From Bacillus cereus G9842 (GTDB lineage Bacteria; Bacillota; Bacilli; Bacillales; Bacillaceae_G): DNA of 64,000 nucleotides. Where the stretch lies: NCBI RefSeq assembly GCF_000021305.1, contig NC_011772.1:3820001-3884000 (forward strand), read 5' to 3'. The notes under the pieces are model-generated. The model was not told the origin of the DNA. It worked only from the letters and a program-made list of their open reading frames with translations, and did not search any database. Position numbers and translations under genes: made by a program. Numbering within the stretch: position 1 is the first letter of the stretch; the number at the start of each line of letters is the position of its first letter. Shown piece by piece: positions 49,640 to 64,000 of this stretch.

Positions 49640-49712
49640 TTTTTAGTAGAAAGATTATAATATGAATTTTCTTTAATATCGATAGGACTTTACTTGAATT
49701 TTTAACAATGAT

Positions 49713-49751
49713 AAAAAAGACGACTGCGTTCCCCCGCAGTCGTCTTTTTTA
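49713..49751. terminator. Terminator of the pyr operon (bidirectional)
   Basis: GACGACTGCG / CGCAGTCGTC stem with a five-to-six-base loop, flanked by A6 and T6, so it ends pyrE on the minus strand and could also end plus-strand read-through. Confidence 0.93.
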
Positions 49752-49753
49752 TG

Positions 49754-50382
49754 TTACGCTGTGATCCAAGCTTCGTCAGCTGGATTTTTACGCCACTCTT
49801 GTAATTTTTTCGTTTCAGCTTGTCCGATCATACCTTTTTCTGCTGCAACTTCAGTTAATGCACTGTAATCACTTAAAGAATATGATGCTACGTTAGCTGC
49901 TTCTAATTTTTCTTTTCCTGACTCTAGCTCGTATGTGAAGATTGATACGATTCCTAATACTTCACAGCCAGCTTCGCGAAGTGCTTCTACACACGTAATT
50001 GCACTACCACCAGTTGAAATTAAGTCTTCTACTACTACTACTTTTTGACCTTTTTCAGCTTTTCCTTCAATTTGGTTCCCTTTACCGTGACCTTTTGCTT
50101 TACTACGTACGTAGCACATTGGTAAATCCATACGATCGCTTACCCATGCAGCGTGCGCAATACCAGCAGTTGCTGTTCCTGCAATAACTTCTACAGTTGG
50201 GAAGTGCTCTTTAATTAACTCTTCTAATCCAGCTGCAATCGCTTGACGTACTTTTGGATAAGATAAAGTTAAACGGTTATCACAATAAATTGGTGATTTC
50301 ATACCTGAAGACCAAGTGAATGGATCATTCGGTTGTAAAAATACTGCTCCAATTTCTAATAAATGCGATGCGATTTCTTTTT

Positions 50383-50386
<4 letters not shown>
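49754..50386 (-). CDS. pyrE: Orotate phosphoribosyltransferase
   Basis: Joins orotate and PRPP to give OMP. The PRPP loop [15 protein letters not shown] spans about 116-130. ATG at 50386 gives 210 aa and overlaps the pyrF stop as ATGA, implying coupling. It is the last gene of the pyr operon, directly before the terminator. Confidence 0.98.
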
Positions 50387-52785
<2,399 letters not shown>

Positions 52786-52789
<4 letters not shown>

Positions 52790-55700
52790 GCATGTACCAC
52801 CTCGTGACGCTTTGTTTGCGTAATTTCTTTCATTGAATGAGCTGAGAATGTCATAGATTCCAATACTCGTAAGATTGCTCTCGTTGTATCAAGTGATGTT
52901 AAGCAAGCCACACCATTTTCTACTGATTCACGGCGAATGCGGAAACCATCACGCGCTGGTTGTTTGCCTTTTGTTAATGTATTGATTACAAACTGTGCTT
53001 TTCCTTGACGGATAATATCAAGTAAGTTATAGTCTTCAGAATCAATTTTGTTTACCACTTGCACTGGAATATTTTGCTCTGCTAACGATTGTGCTGTTCC
53101 AGCTGTTGCTAATAAGTTATAACCGATTTCGTGGAAACGTTTTGCAATTTCCATTGCCTCTTCTTTATCTTTATCCGCTACTGTGATGATTACTGATCCG
53201 TGCGTTGGGATGTTAATTCCAGAAGCAACTAATCCTTTATATAATGCTTTTTCAAGCGTTAAGTCTTTACCCATTACTTCCCCTGTTGACTTCATTTCAG
53301 GTCCTAATGTTGTATCAACTGAGCGTAGTTTCGCAAACGAGAATACCGGCGCTTTTACATATACTTCTTTCTCTTCTGGGTGATAACCAGTTCCGTATCC
53401 TTGCTCTACTAAGTCTTGACCTAAAATAACTTTCGTTGCAACATTCGCCATCGGTACGCCCGTAATTTTACTTAAGAACGGTACTGTACGACTCGCACGT
53501 GGGTTTACTTCAATTACGTACACTTGATCTTTGAATACTACGAACTGGATATTTAGTAATCCAACAATGTTTAAACCTTTTCCAAGTGCAATTGTATGTT
53601 CAATGATTTGTTCTTTTAGTTTTTCAGATAAGCTTTGTGGTGGGTATACTCCAATTGAGTCACCAGAGTGAACTCCAGCGCGTTCAATATGTTCCATAAT
53701 ACCTGGAATGAATACATTCTCACCGTCTGAAATTGCATCTACTTCAATTTCTTTACCAACCATGTAACGGTCAATTAATACCGGATGCTCTGCATGAACT
53801 TTAACTGCATTTTTCATGTAGTGCAGTAATTCTTCTTGACGATATACGATTTCCATCGCACGTCCACCTAGTACGTAAGACGGTCTTACTAATACTGGAT
53901 ATCCAATTTCTTCAGCGATTGCTACTGCTTGTTCTACAGTTGTTGCTGTTTTACCAACTGGTTGCGGGATACCAAGCTGTGTTAGAGCTGCTTCAAACTT
54001 ATCACGATCTTCTGCGCGGTCTAAATCTTCAAGTGATGTTCCTAAAATTTTCACACCGTGTTCTTCTAATTTCGCCGCTAAGTTAATTGCCGTTTGTCCA
54101 CCGAACTGAACGATAACACCTTCTGGCTTTTCTAAATCGATAATGTGCATTACATCTTCGATTGTTAATGGTTCAAAATATAATTTGTCAGAAATACTGA
54201 AGTCTGTTGAAACTGTTTCTGGATTGTTATTAACAATGATTGCCTCATATCCAGCTTCTTTAATTGCCCATACAGAGTGAACAGTTGCGTAGTCAAACTC
54301 AACACCTTGACCGATACGGATTGGACCAGATCCTAGAACTACTACACTCTTACGATCTGTTCTAACCGATTCATTCTCGTCACCATATGTGCTGTAGTAG
54401 TATGGTGTTGCAGATTCAAACTCTGCCGCACAAGTATCTACCATTTTATAAACAGGAGTTATATTGCTTTCTTTACGCATATCGTAAATTTCACGCTCTG
54501 TTTTATTCCAAGCTGCTGCAACGTAGTGATCGCTGAAGCCCATTTCTTTCGCAGTTTGTAGTACTTCCATATTTCCTACATTCGCTTTTACTTCACGTTC
54601 CATATTTACGATGTTTTCAACTTTTTGTAAGAAGAAGAAGTCCATTTCACACCATTCGTTGATTTCTTCTTTCGTTACACCTTGACGAATTGCTTCTGCT
54701 ACAATAAACAGTCGCTCATCATCAGCTTTTATAATGCGTTTTTTCATTGTTTCTTTATCAAGTTCTTTTAAATGCTCTAACTCTAAGTGATAAACGCCAA
54801 GTTCTAAAGAACGAACCGCTTTTAATAATGATTGCTCTAAGTTACGTCCGATTGACATAACTTCACCAGTTGCCTTCATTTGTGTACCCAGTGTTCTGTT
54901 TGCTGATTCAAACTTATCAAATGGCCAGCGCGGAATTTTTGAAACGACATAGTCTAATGCTGGCTCGAAGCAAGCGTATGTTTTTTGCGTTACTGGGTTT
55001 ATAATTTCATCTAATGTTAGACCGACTGCAATTTTTGCCGCTAGCTTCGCAATTGGATATCCAGTTGCTTTAGATGCTAGTGCAGATGAACGACTTACAC
55101 GCGGGTTTACTTCGATTACATAGTATTGGAAGCTATGTGGATCAAGTGCAAGCTGAACGTTACATCCACCTTCAATTCCTAATGCACGAATAATTCGTAA
55201 TGAAGTGTTTCGTAACATTTGATATTCACGGTCACTTAATGTTTGGCTCGGTGCTACTACGATAGAATCACCTGTGTGAACTCCAACTGGATCGATATTT
55301 TCCATATTACATACTACAATCGCGTTATCATTTGAATCACGCATTACTTCATATTCAATTTCCTTACAACCAGCAATGCTCTTTTCTAATAAACATTGTG
55401 TTACTGGACTATGTTTTAATCCACCTGATACGATTTCAATTAGTTCTTCTTCATTACTACAGATTCCGCCACCTGTTCCCCCCATTGTAAATGCTGGGCG
55501 AACAATAACTGGATATCCAATTTCTTTTACAAATTCATGTGCTTCTTCTAGCGTATGAATGATGGTACTAGATGGAATTGGTTCATTTAATTCCTGCATT
55601 AATGTACGGAATAAATCACGATCCTCCGCTTGCTCAATTGCTGATAATTTCGTTCCTAAAATTTCAACTCCACACTCTTCAAGTATGCCTGATTTCGCAA

Positions 55701-56004
55701 GTTCAACAGCCATGTTTAAACCTGTTTGACCACCTAATGTTGGTAAGATTGCATCTGGACGTTCTTTACGAATGATACGGCTTACGAATTCTAGTGTTAA
55801 TGGTTCTATATATACTTTATCTGCTGTTGCAGTATCTGTCATAATTGTTGCTGGGTTAGAGTTAACAAGGATTACTTTGTAACCTTCTTCTCTAAGAGAT
55901 TGACAAGCTTGTGTACCAGAGTAGTCAAACTCTGCTGCTTGCCCAATTACAATTGGTCCTGATCCGATTACTAAAATTGTGTTAATGTCTAGGCGTTTTG
56001 GCAT
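52786..56004 (-). CDS. carB: Carbamoyl phosphate synthase large subunit (pyrimidine-type)
   Basis: Makes carbamoyl phosphate from glutamine-derived ammonia, bicarbonate and two ATP. The 1072 residues are two homologous ATP-grasp halves ([19 protein letters not shown] and [19 protein letters not shown] open them), an oligomerisation region and a C-terminal MGS-like allosteric domain (about 930-1072). No frame break in 3.2 kb. It overlaps carA by 16 bases. Often called pyrAB in Bacillus. Confidence 0.98.
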
Positions 56005-57082
56005 AACTCTTCCCCTTCTTTCTTGAAGTTTTCAATCATTTCTAAGAAATCTTCGAATAAATCATTTGCATCTTCTGGTCCTGCTGAAGCTTCTGGATGG
56101 TATTGCACTGTAAATGCTGGGAACTTCGTATGACGAAGACCTTCTACTGTTCCATCATTTAAAGCGACATGTGTAATTTCAAGTTCTGTATTTTTAACTG
56201 ATTCTTCTTCTACTGCGTAACCATGATTTTGAGATGTAATTGCTACTTTTCCAGTTGCAAGATGTTTTACTGGATGGTTTAAACCACGGTGACCGAATTT
56301 TAACTTACTTGTATTCGCACCAGATGCTAGAGCGAATAGTTGATGTCCTAAGCAAATTCCGAATAAAGGAACTTTACCGATAATGTCTTTTAACATTTCA
56401 ATTGCTTCTGGTACATCTTTCGGATCTCCAGGTCCGTTACTTAACATAATTCCATCTGGGCTAAGGCGTAAAATTTCTTCTGCTGTTGTATTGTAAGGTA
56501 CTACAATTACATCACAGTCACGTTTGTTTAATTCTCGTAAAATACCATGTTTCATTCCGAAGTCTACAAGTACAACTCGGTGTCCACGGCCTGGGCTTGG
56601 GTATGGATCTTTCGTTGATACGCGTTTCACGTGATCTGTAAATACTGTCGCTTTTAATTGGCTCACGATGTATTCTACATCTGCATCCATGTTACATAGA
56701 CGTCCACGTAATGTACCGTATTGACGAATTTTTCTCGTTAATTTTCTTGTATCAATTCCTGCTAACCCTGGGATATTTCTTTCTTTTAAGTAATCATTTA
56801 ACGAAATTTCATTACGGAAGTTTGATGGGTGATCACAAATTTCGTTTACGATTAAGCCATTTACAGATGGGTGAATCGATTCAAAATCGTCACGGTTAAT
56901 GCCGTAGTTTCCGATTAATGGGTACGTGAATGTTACGATTTGACCGCAATATGATGGATCAGATAATGTTTCTTGATATCCAGTCATTCCTGTTGTAAAT
57001 ACAACCTCACCTGACTTTTCAATTTCGCCTCCGAAACCTTTTCCAATTAATACTGTTCCATCTTCTAAGATAAGTTGTCTTT

Positions 57083-57086
<4 letters not shown>
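55989..57086 (-). CDS. carA: Carbamoyl phosphate synthase small subunit (pyrimidine-type)
   Basis: Glutaminase subunit supplying ammonia to CarB. The nucleophile cysteine is in [15 protein letters not shown] (about residue 240), with partners in FTVQYHPEA near the C-terminus. ATG at 57086 ([10 protein letters not shown], 365 aa) overlaps the pyrC stop as ATGA and is preferred to 57110. Also called pyrAA. Confidence 0.98.
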
Positions 57087-59276
<2,190 letters not shown>

Positions 59277-59330
59277 TCATCTTTCTGATTTTTATGTTAC
59301 CACTTTTGTATTTTTATAACAACATTTGTA

Positions 59331-59405
59331 TAAAAATACCCTAGTCATGTAAGACTAGGGTGCAAGGAAGAAGCCACCCTTTTCTGTCTCACAGGACTGA
59401 ATTAA
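59331..59405 (-). promoter_or_regulatory. PyrR attenuator 3 (pyrP-pyrB)
   Basis: PyrR-binding loop CAGTCCTGTGAGACAG (59400-59384 on the minus strand) precedes a terminator with stem ACCCTAGTC / GACTAGGGT (59361-59338) and a T tail. UMP-bound PyrR on the loop favours the terminator. Confidence 0.85.
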
Positions 59406-59415
59406 AAGGTTATTA

Positions 59416-60699
59416 TTATGAAGCAATCTGCTTAGGTTGTTTTATTTGTTTCGTTTCCGGTAGTAGTAGATTTAACAGTACACCTACAATTGCTGCTAGT
59501 GCCATTCCTTCTACTTGGAACGATTCTCCTACGTGAAGTACCGCTCCACCAATACCGATTACTAGTATTACTGATGCAATCATTAAGTTTCGTTTGTCAC
59601 TTAAATCTGTTTTATCATCTACCATCATGCGTAATCCGCTTGATGCAATTACACCGAATAGTAAGATTGATACCCCACCCATAACTGGTGTTGGGATCGA
59701 ATGAATCAGCGCAGAAATCTTACCGATAAATCCGAACATGATTGCGAATACTGCTGAACCGATGAATAAGTATACACTGTATGCTCTCGTAATTGCTAGC
59801 ACACCGATGTTTTCACCATACGTTGTATTCGGTGGCCCGCCGATTAGTGATGCGATTAATGTTGCTACTCCGTCACCGAAGATCGAACGGTGTAAACCTG
59901 GTTTTTCAATTAAATCTCTTTTAATAACATTTCCAAGTACAATTTGATGTCCGATATGTTCTGATATTGTTACTAGTGCAACTGGTACCATCAAGAGTAC
60001 AATCTTCCATGAAAACTCTGGTGTGTATGTGACAAATGGTACTGTGAAATCTGGTACAACAAACCATTTTGCCTCAGCTACCGGCTTTAAGTCTACTAGC
60101 CCTTGGAAGTAAGCGAAGATATATCCGCCGATAATGCCAAGTAACACTGGTATGATACTGAAAAATCCTCTTCCGAATATCGAGCATATAATTGTAATTG
60201 CTAATGTTACTAATGCTACTGAAAAGTGTATAAAGCTATATTTGCCATCCGCACCGTTCATCGCCATATTAACTGCTGTATGTGCTAACGCTAAACCGAT
60301 TACCATTACTACCGGTCCAACTACGATTGGCGGAAGTAATTTCATAATCCACTCTGATCCTGATTTCTTAATTCCGAGTGAGATTAAGATGTACACAAGC
60401 CCTGCTAGCAAACCACCAAGCATTGCTGCTCCCGGTCCACCTGCCGTTTTCGCTGTTATAATCGGTGCGATAAAGGCGAATGATGATCCTAGATAGGCAG
60501 GTACTTGACCTTTCGTTATAAGAAGAAACGCTAACGTTCCTAATCCACTTGATATTAATGCTACTGATGGATTCAATCCTGTTAAAAACGGAACAAGCAC
60601 TGTTGATCCAAACATCGCGAACAAATGTTGTATACTCAAAAATAACCATTTTCCCGGTTTCGGTACTTCATTAACGTCTAACACTGGCTTTTGTTCCAT
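59416..60699 (-). CDS. pyrP: Uracil permease
   Basis: NCS2-family uracil:proton symporter. The 427 residues have 12-14 membrane segments, the NTTYGENIGVLAITR motif (about residue 285), and GGPPN just before it. ATG at 60699 (MEQKPVLDVNEV) follows AAGGAGGA. Lying inside the operon, it links uracil uptake to de novo synthesis through PyrR. Confidence 0.96.
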   Translation of the reverse strand: MEQKPVLDVNEVPKPGKWLFLSIQHLFAMFGSTVLVPFLTGLNPSVALISSGLGTLAFLLITKGQVPAYLGSSFAFIAPIITAKTAGGPGAAMLGGLLAGLVYILISLGIKKSGSEWIMKLLPPIVVGPVVMVIGLALAHTAVNMAMNGADGKYSFIHFSVALVTLAITIICSIFGRGFFSIIPVLLGIIGGYIFAYFQGLVDLKPVAEAKWFVVPDFTVPFVTYTPEFSWKIVLLMVPVALVTISEHIGHQIVLGNVIKRDLIEKPGLHRSIFGDGVATLIASLIGGPPNTTYGENIGVLAITRAYSVYLFIGSAVFAIMFGFIGKISALIHSIPTPVMGGVSILLFGVIASSGLRMMVDDKTDLSDKRNLMIASVILVIGIGGAVLHVGESFQVEGMALAAIVGVLLNLLLPETKQIKQPKQIAS

Positions 60700-60733
60700 T
60701 GTTACATCCTCCTTCAGTTTAAATCTTTGCAAT

Positions 60734-60834
60734 AAAAAAACTCTTTGTGCCTGTGCACAAAGAGTCCTACACTTTCGTATGCCAAATTTGACATATGAAA
60801 GCCAAGACCCTTTGGCAGCCTCACAGGACTACAT
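60734..60834 (-). promoter_or_regulatory. PyrR attenuator 2 (pyrR-pyrP)
   Basis: Loop TAGTCCTGTGAGGCTG (60831-60814 on the minus strand) and a terminator ACTCTTTGTGC / GCACAAAGAGT followed by seven T (60765-60734). Confidence 0.9.
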
Positions 60835-60845
60835 TTAAAAGGGCT

Positions 60846-61391
<546 letters not shown>

Positions 61392-61432
61392 CTACACCTC
61401 CAAGCTTTTTTTCTTGCGTGAGAGTAATGGTA

Positions 61433-61532
61433 TAAAAAAAGTCCTCTCAGCGTGTGCGAGAGGACTTTTGAAAAAAGGGTACAGCATACCCTAAGTATTT
61501 CAAACCGTTACCTTCTCAACCTCACGGGGCTG
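61433..61532 (-). promoter_or_regulatory. PyrR attenuator 1 (pyrR leader)
   Basis: Loop CAGCCCCGTGAGGTTGAG (61532-61515 region, minus strand) followed by a terminator GTCCTCTC / GAGAGGAC with a T tail (61465-61433). Confidence 0.9.
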
Positions 61533-61561
61533 TGTTAAAGGATCATTATTTAACTGTTGTC

Positions 61562-61590
61562 AGTATCTCAGTTTTCTTGTGATTTGTCAA
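61562..61590 (-). promoter_or_regulatory. SigA promoter of the pyr operon
   Basis: TTGACA (61590-61585), 17 bases, GATACT (61567-61562) on the minus strand. The -35 abuts the rluD stop. Confidence 0.8.
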
Positions 61591-61592
61591 TA

Positions 61593-62501
61593 CTATTTCC
61601 GTAAAATATTTAATGCTTCTTCAAATACTTCTGGAATCGGTGCCTCAAACTGAATATATTCACCAGTACGAGGATGATCAAAGCCTAAAATACCTGCATG
61701 AAGTGCTTGTCCATTCATATCTAACGTTTTCTTGGGACCATACTTCGGATCTCCTGCAAGTGGATAGCCAATATATTTCATATGAACACGAATTTGGTGC
61801 GTACGTCCCGTTTCTAAGCGACATTCTACAAGTGTAAAGTCTTTAAAGCGTTCTAACACTTGGAAGTGAGTAACAGCATTTTTACCATTTTCATCAACTG
61901 TCATACTTTGACGCTCTTTCTTATCACGACCAATTGGTGCATCGATAGTCCCCTTATCATGCGGGATAACACCGTGCACAATTGCTTTGTAACGTCTTGT
62001 TACTGTTTTTGCTACAAGTTGATTTACAAGTGATTCATGCGCCATATCATTCTTAGCAACCATTAATAATCCAGATGTATCTTTATCAATACGATGCACA
62101 ATACCTGGACGCATTACACCGTTGATACCTGATAAATCTGTACAATGGTGCATAAGGCCGTTTACAAGCGTACCACTTGTATGTCCTGGCGCTGGATGTA
62201 CAACCATACCACGTGGTTTATTTACAACAAGCACATCTGCATCTTCATAATAAATTTCTAAATTCATATCTTCTGGTTGAATATCTAACGCTTCTGGATC
62301 AGGAATCGTTACTGTAATTTCATCTTCTTCTTTTACTTTATAATTCACTTTTACTGCTTTCCCGTTTACTGTCACAACATCATCTTTAATCCATTGCTGT
62401 ACTTGTGAACGTGACCATTCGTTATTTATTCCTGCAACGAATTTATCAATTCGCTCATTTTTTTGCTCTTCTACAACTGTTACTTGTACTACTTCACTCA
62501 T
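61593..62501 (-). CDS. rluD: Large-subunit pseudouridine synthase, RluD family (YlyB)
   Basis: Forms pseudouridines in helix 69 of 23S rRNA in the RluD family. The 302 residues have an N-terminal S4 domain (about 14-75) and the catalytic GIVHRIDKDTSGLLMVAKN with the catalytic Asp near 137. It begins 4 bases after lspA. Named YlyB in B. subtilis; exact target sites here are inferred. Confidence 0.92.
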   Translation of the reverse strand: MSEVVQVTVVEEQKNERIDKFVAGINNEWSRSQVQQWIKDDVVTVNGKAVKVNYKVKEEDEITVTIPDPEALDIQPEDMNLEIYYEDADVLVVNKPRGMVVHPAPGHTSGTLVNGLMHHCTDLSGINGVMRPGIVHRIDKDTSGLLMVAKNDMAHESLVNQLVAKTVTRRYKAIVHGVIPHDKGTIDAPIGRDKKERQSMTVDENGKNAVTHFQVLERFKDFTLVECRLETGRTHQIRVHMKYIGYPLAGDPKYGPKKTLDMNGQALHAGILGFDHPRTGEYIQFEAPIPEVFEEALNILRK

Positions 62502-62505
62502 TCAA

Positions 62506-63027
<522 letters not shown>

Positions 63028-63088
63028 TGAACCTTTATAGAAGAATAAAATAAATTAAAAAAAGGTAATATAATATCGTTGTGCGTAT

Positions 63089-63418
63089 TCATACATTTAC
63101 CTTTTCATAGAAAAATTCATGAATTGTTCGGGCAGTCGGCATTGTTTTCATTTGCTTTGTCGAAATTAATCTCCCGGTCTCTTCACAAATACCGTACATG
63201 TCTATTTCCATTTTAAATAATGCACGTTCTACATCCTTTAAATCCTCTTTTATATCATGTAATAGCAATTTTTTCTTTATCTCTTCCTTAATTTCATATC
63301 CAAGCTCTTGGCTGAACTCGACATCATATTTGTGCATTACTTCTTTAGCTAGTCTCTCTTGCAACTCTTTTCTCATCAATTGCAATTCTTCTTTTATTTC
63401 CATGTAGATTTCATTCAC
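63089..63418 (-). CDS. ylyA: DksA/TraR-like RNA polymerase-binding protein YlyA
   Basis: In B. subtilis YlyA binds RNA polymerase and boosts SigG-dependent germination genes in the forespore (published work). The 109 residues have a helical coiled-coil front (about 1-75) and a C-terminal YGICEETGRLIS region corresponding to the DksA zinc finger, but with only one cysteine, so no zinc site. ATG follows AGGAGGA. It lies between ileS and lspA, its conserved place. Confidence 0.85.
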   Translation of the reverse strand: MNEIYMEIKEELQLMRKELQERLAKEVMHKYDVEFSQELGYEIKEEIKKKLLLHDIKEDLKDVERALFKMEIDMYGICEETGRLISTKQMKTMPTARTIHEFFYEKVNV

Positions 63419-63515
63419 GTGTACATTCCTCCTAGCTGTAATGTACAGTTAGTGTGTCCGAAATTTATTTGCTTACCTCACACACATTTTTCCTTCACAG
63501 GAAAGAGCCTGAAAG

Positions 63516-63540
63516 TTATTTTGATATATCATCAAAATAA
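63516..63540. repeat. Perfect 10-5-10 inverted repeat after ileS
   Basis: TTATTTTGAT, ATATC, ATCAAAATAA in the ylyA-ileS gap, next to the ileS terminator and partly sharing its T run. Could be an operator for ylyA or a chance AT hairpin. Confidence 0.4.
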
Positions 63541-63573
63541 AAAACTGACTGCATAAATAGCAGTCAGTTTTTT
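63539..63573 (-). terminator. Terminator of ileS
   Basis: ACTGACTGC / GCAGTCAGT stem, seven-base loop, six T on the minus strand. Confidence 0.9.
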
Positions 63574-63574
63574 A

Positions 63575-64000
63575 TTATTTTACATAGTTTTCTTTCACAA
63601 CTGTTGCACAACGCTCACATAATGTTTCATGTTCAGCATCTTTACCAATTGTTTCTGAAACTACCCAACAACGTTCACATGTTTCACCAGTTGCTTGAGC
63701 AACAACAACCGCTGTATGTTCATACTTCGGTGCATCTGCTGGCGCTTCTTCCATCATACCACCAAGTTTATACTCAGAAACGATGAATAATTGCTTTAAG
63801 TCTTCGCTAATAGACTCTAACATAGCTTTCATTTCTGCAGTTGGATATAGCGTAATGCTTGCATTTAATGACTTACCGATTACTTTTTCATTACGAGCTA
63901 CTTCTAGTGCTTTTAACACGTCATCACGTAATGTCATAAATGCATCCCATTTTGTTTTTAATGCTTCCGCGTCATATAATTGTACAGCTTCTGGCATATC
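63575..64000 (-). CDS. ileS: Isoleucyl-tRNA synthetase, C-terminal end (runs off the window)
   Basis: The last about 140 residues of IleS: the end of the anticodon-binding region and a zinc-binding tail [18 protein letters not shown] then CERC. The catalytic HIGH and KMSKS motifs and the expected upstream T-box lie outside, right of base 64000. The reading frame is open to the window edge. It ends with a strong terminator before ylyA. Confidence 0.95.
   Translation of the reverse strand, partial: DMPEAVQLYDAEALKTKWDAFMTLRDDVLKALEVARNEKVIGKSLNASITLYPTAEMKAMLESISEDLKQLFIVSEYKLGGMMEEAPADAPKYEHTAVVVAQATGETCERCWVVSETIGKDAEHETLCERCATVVKENYVK

Overview
The window is core chromosome of a low-GC, endospore-forming Firmicute, almost certainly a member of the Bacillus cereus group. 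The signs are AT-rich DNA, strong GGAGG-type ribosome binding sites, a SpoVM gene, a YlyA-type RNA polymerase-binding protein, FapR and PyrR regulation, and protein sequences and lengths that match those I recall for B. cereus/anthracis (for example RecG 682 aa, PrkC 657 aa, FapR 197 aa). This assignment is from memory and family knowledge; no search was run. I see no phage, insertion sequence, integron, CRISPR array, tRNA or rRNA. Nearly every gene is on the minus strand, so transcription runs from high to low coordinates.

Layout in the direction of transcription (right to left). ileS 3' end and ylyA (63.1-64.0 kb). lspA, rluD (61.6-63.0 kb). The complete de novo UMP operon pyrR-pyrP-pyrB-pyrC-carA-carB-pyrK-pyrD-pyrF-pyrE (49.7-61.6 kb), with a SigA promoter and three PyrR-dependent attenuators. 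A small accessory stretch (44.9-49.7 kb) where B. subtilis carries the cysH sulfate-assimilation operon: an M24 peptidase, a DinB-fold protein, a pair of small membrane-protein paralogues of which one is broken, an unassigned permease and a DUF2651-like membrane protein. rqcH on the plus strand (43.2-44.9 kb), divergent from a P-type Ca2+ ATPase. Then a long housekeeping run yicC-remA-gmk-rpoZ-coaBC-priA-def-fmt-rsmB-rlmN-prpC-prkC-rsgA-rpe-thiN-spoVM (25.1-40.3 kb). rpmB on the plus strand. yloU-fakA, recG, then the phospholipid/fatty-acid operon fapR-plsX-fabD-fabG-acpP leading into rnc-smc-ftsY (10.9-20.1 kb). ylxM-ffh-rpsP-khpA-rimM-trmD-rplS (6.6-10.8 kb). lepB-rbgA-rnhB, sucC-sucD, dprA and the 5' part of topA (0-6.5 kb).

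How the genes work together: the window joins membrane lipid initiation (FapR, PlsX, FabD, FabG, ACP, FakA), protein targeting and export (Ffh, FtsY, YlxM, LepB, LspA), ribosome biogenesis and rescue (RbgA, RsgA, RimM, RlmN, RsmB, RluD, RqcH), N-terminal methionine processing (Fmt, Def), DNA replication, segregation and transformation (PriA, RecG, SMC, TopA, DprA, RnhB), Ser/Thr signalling (PrkC/PrpC) and sporulation/biofilm control (SpoVM, YlyA, RemA).

I found no clearly new multi-gene system. The best items for a second look are a two-lesion tandem pseudogene at 47.3-47.7 kb, the accessory insertion it sits in, an extended -10 promoter whose transcript would begin inside a terminator hairpin upstream of yicC, repeated TTGACA/TGTCAA motifs between yloU and rpmB, and a conservative change at the expected catalytic Asp-Arg pair of RqcH.
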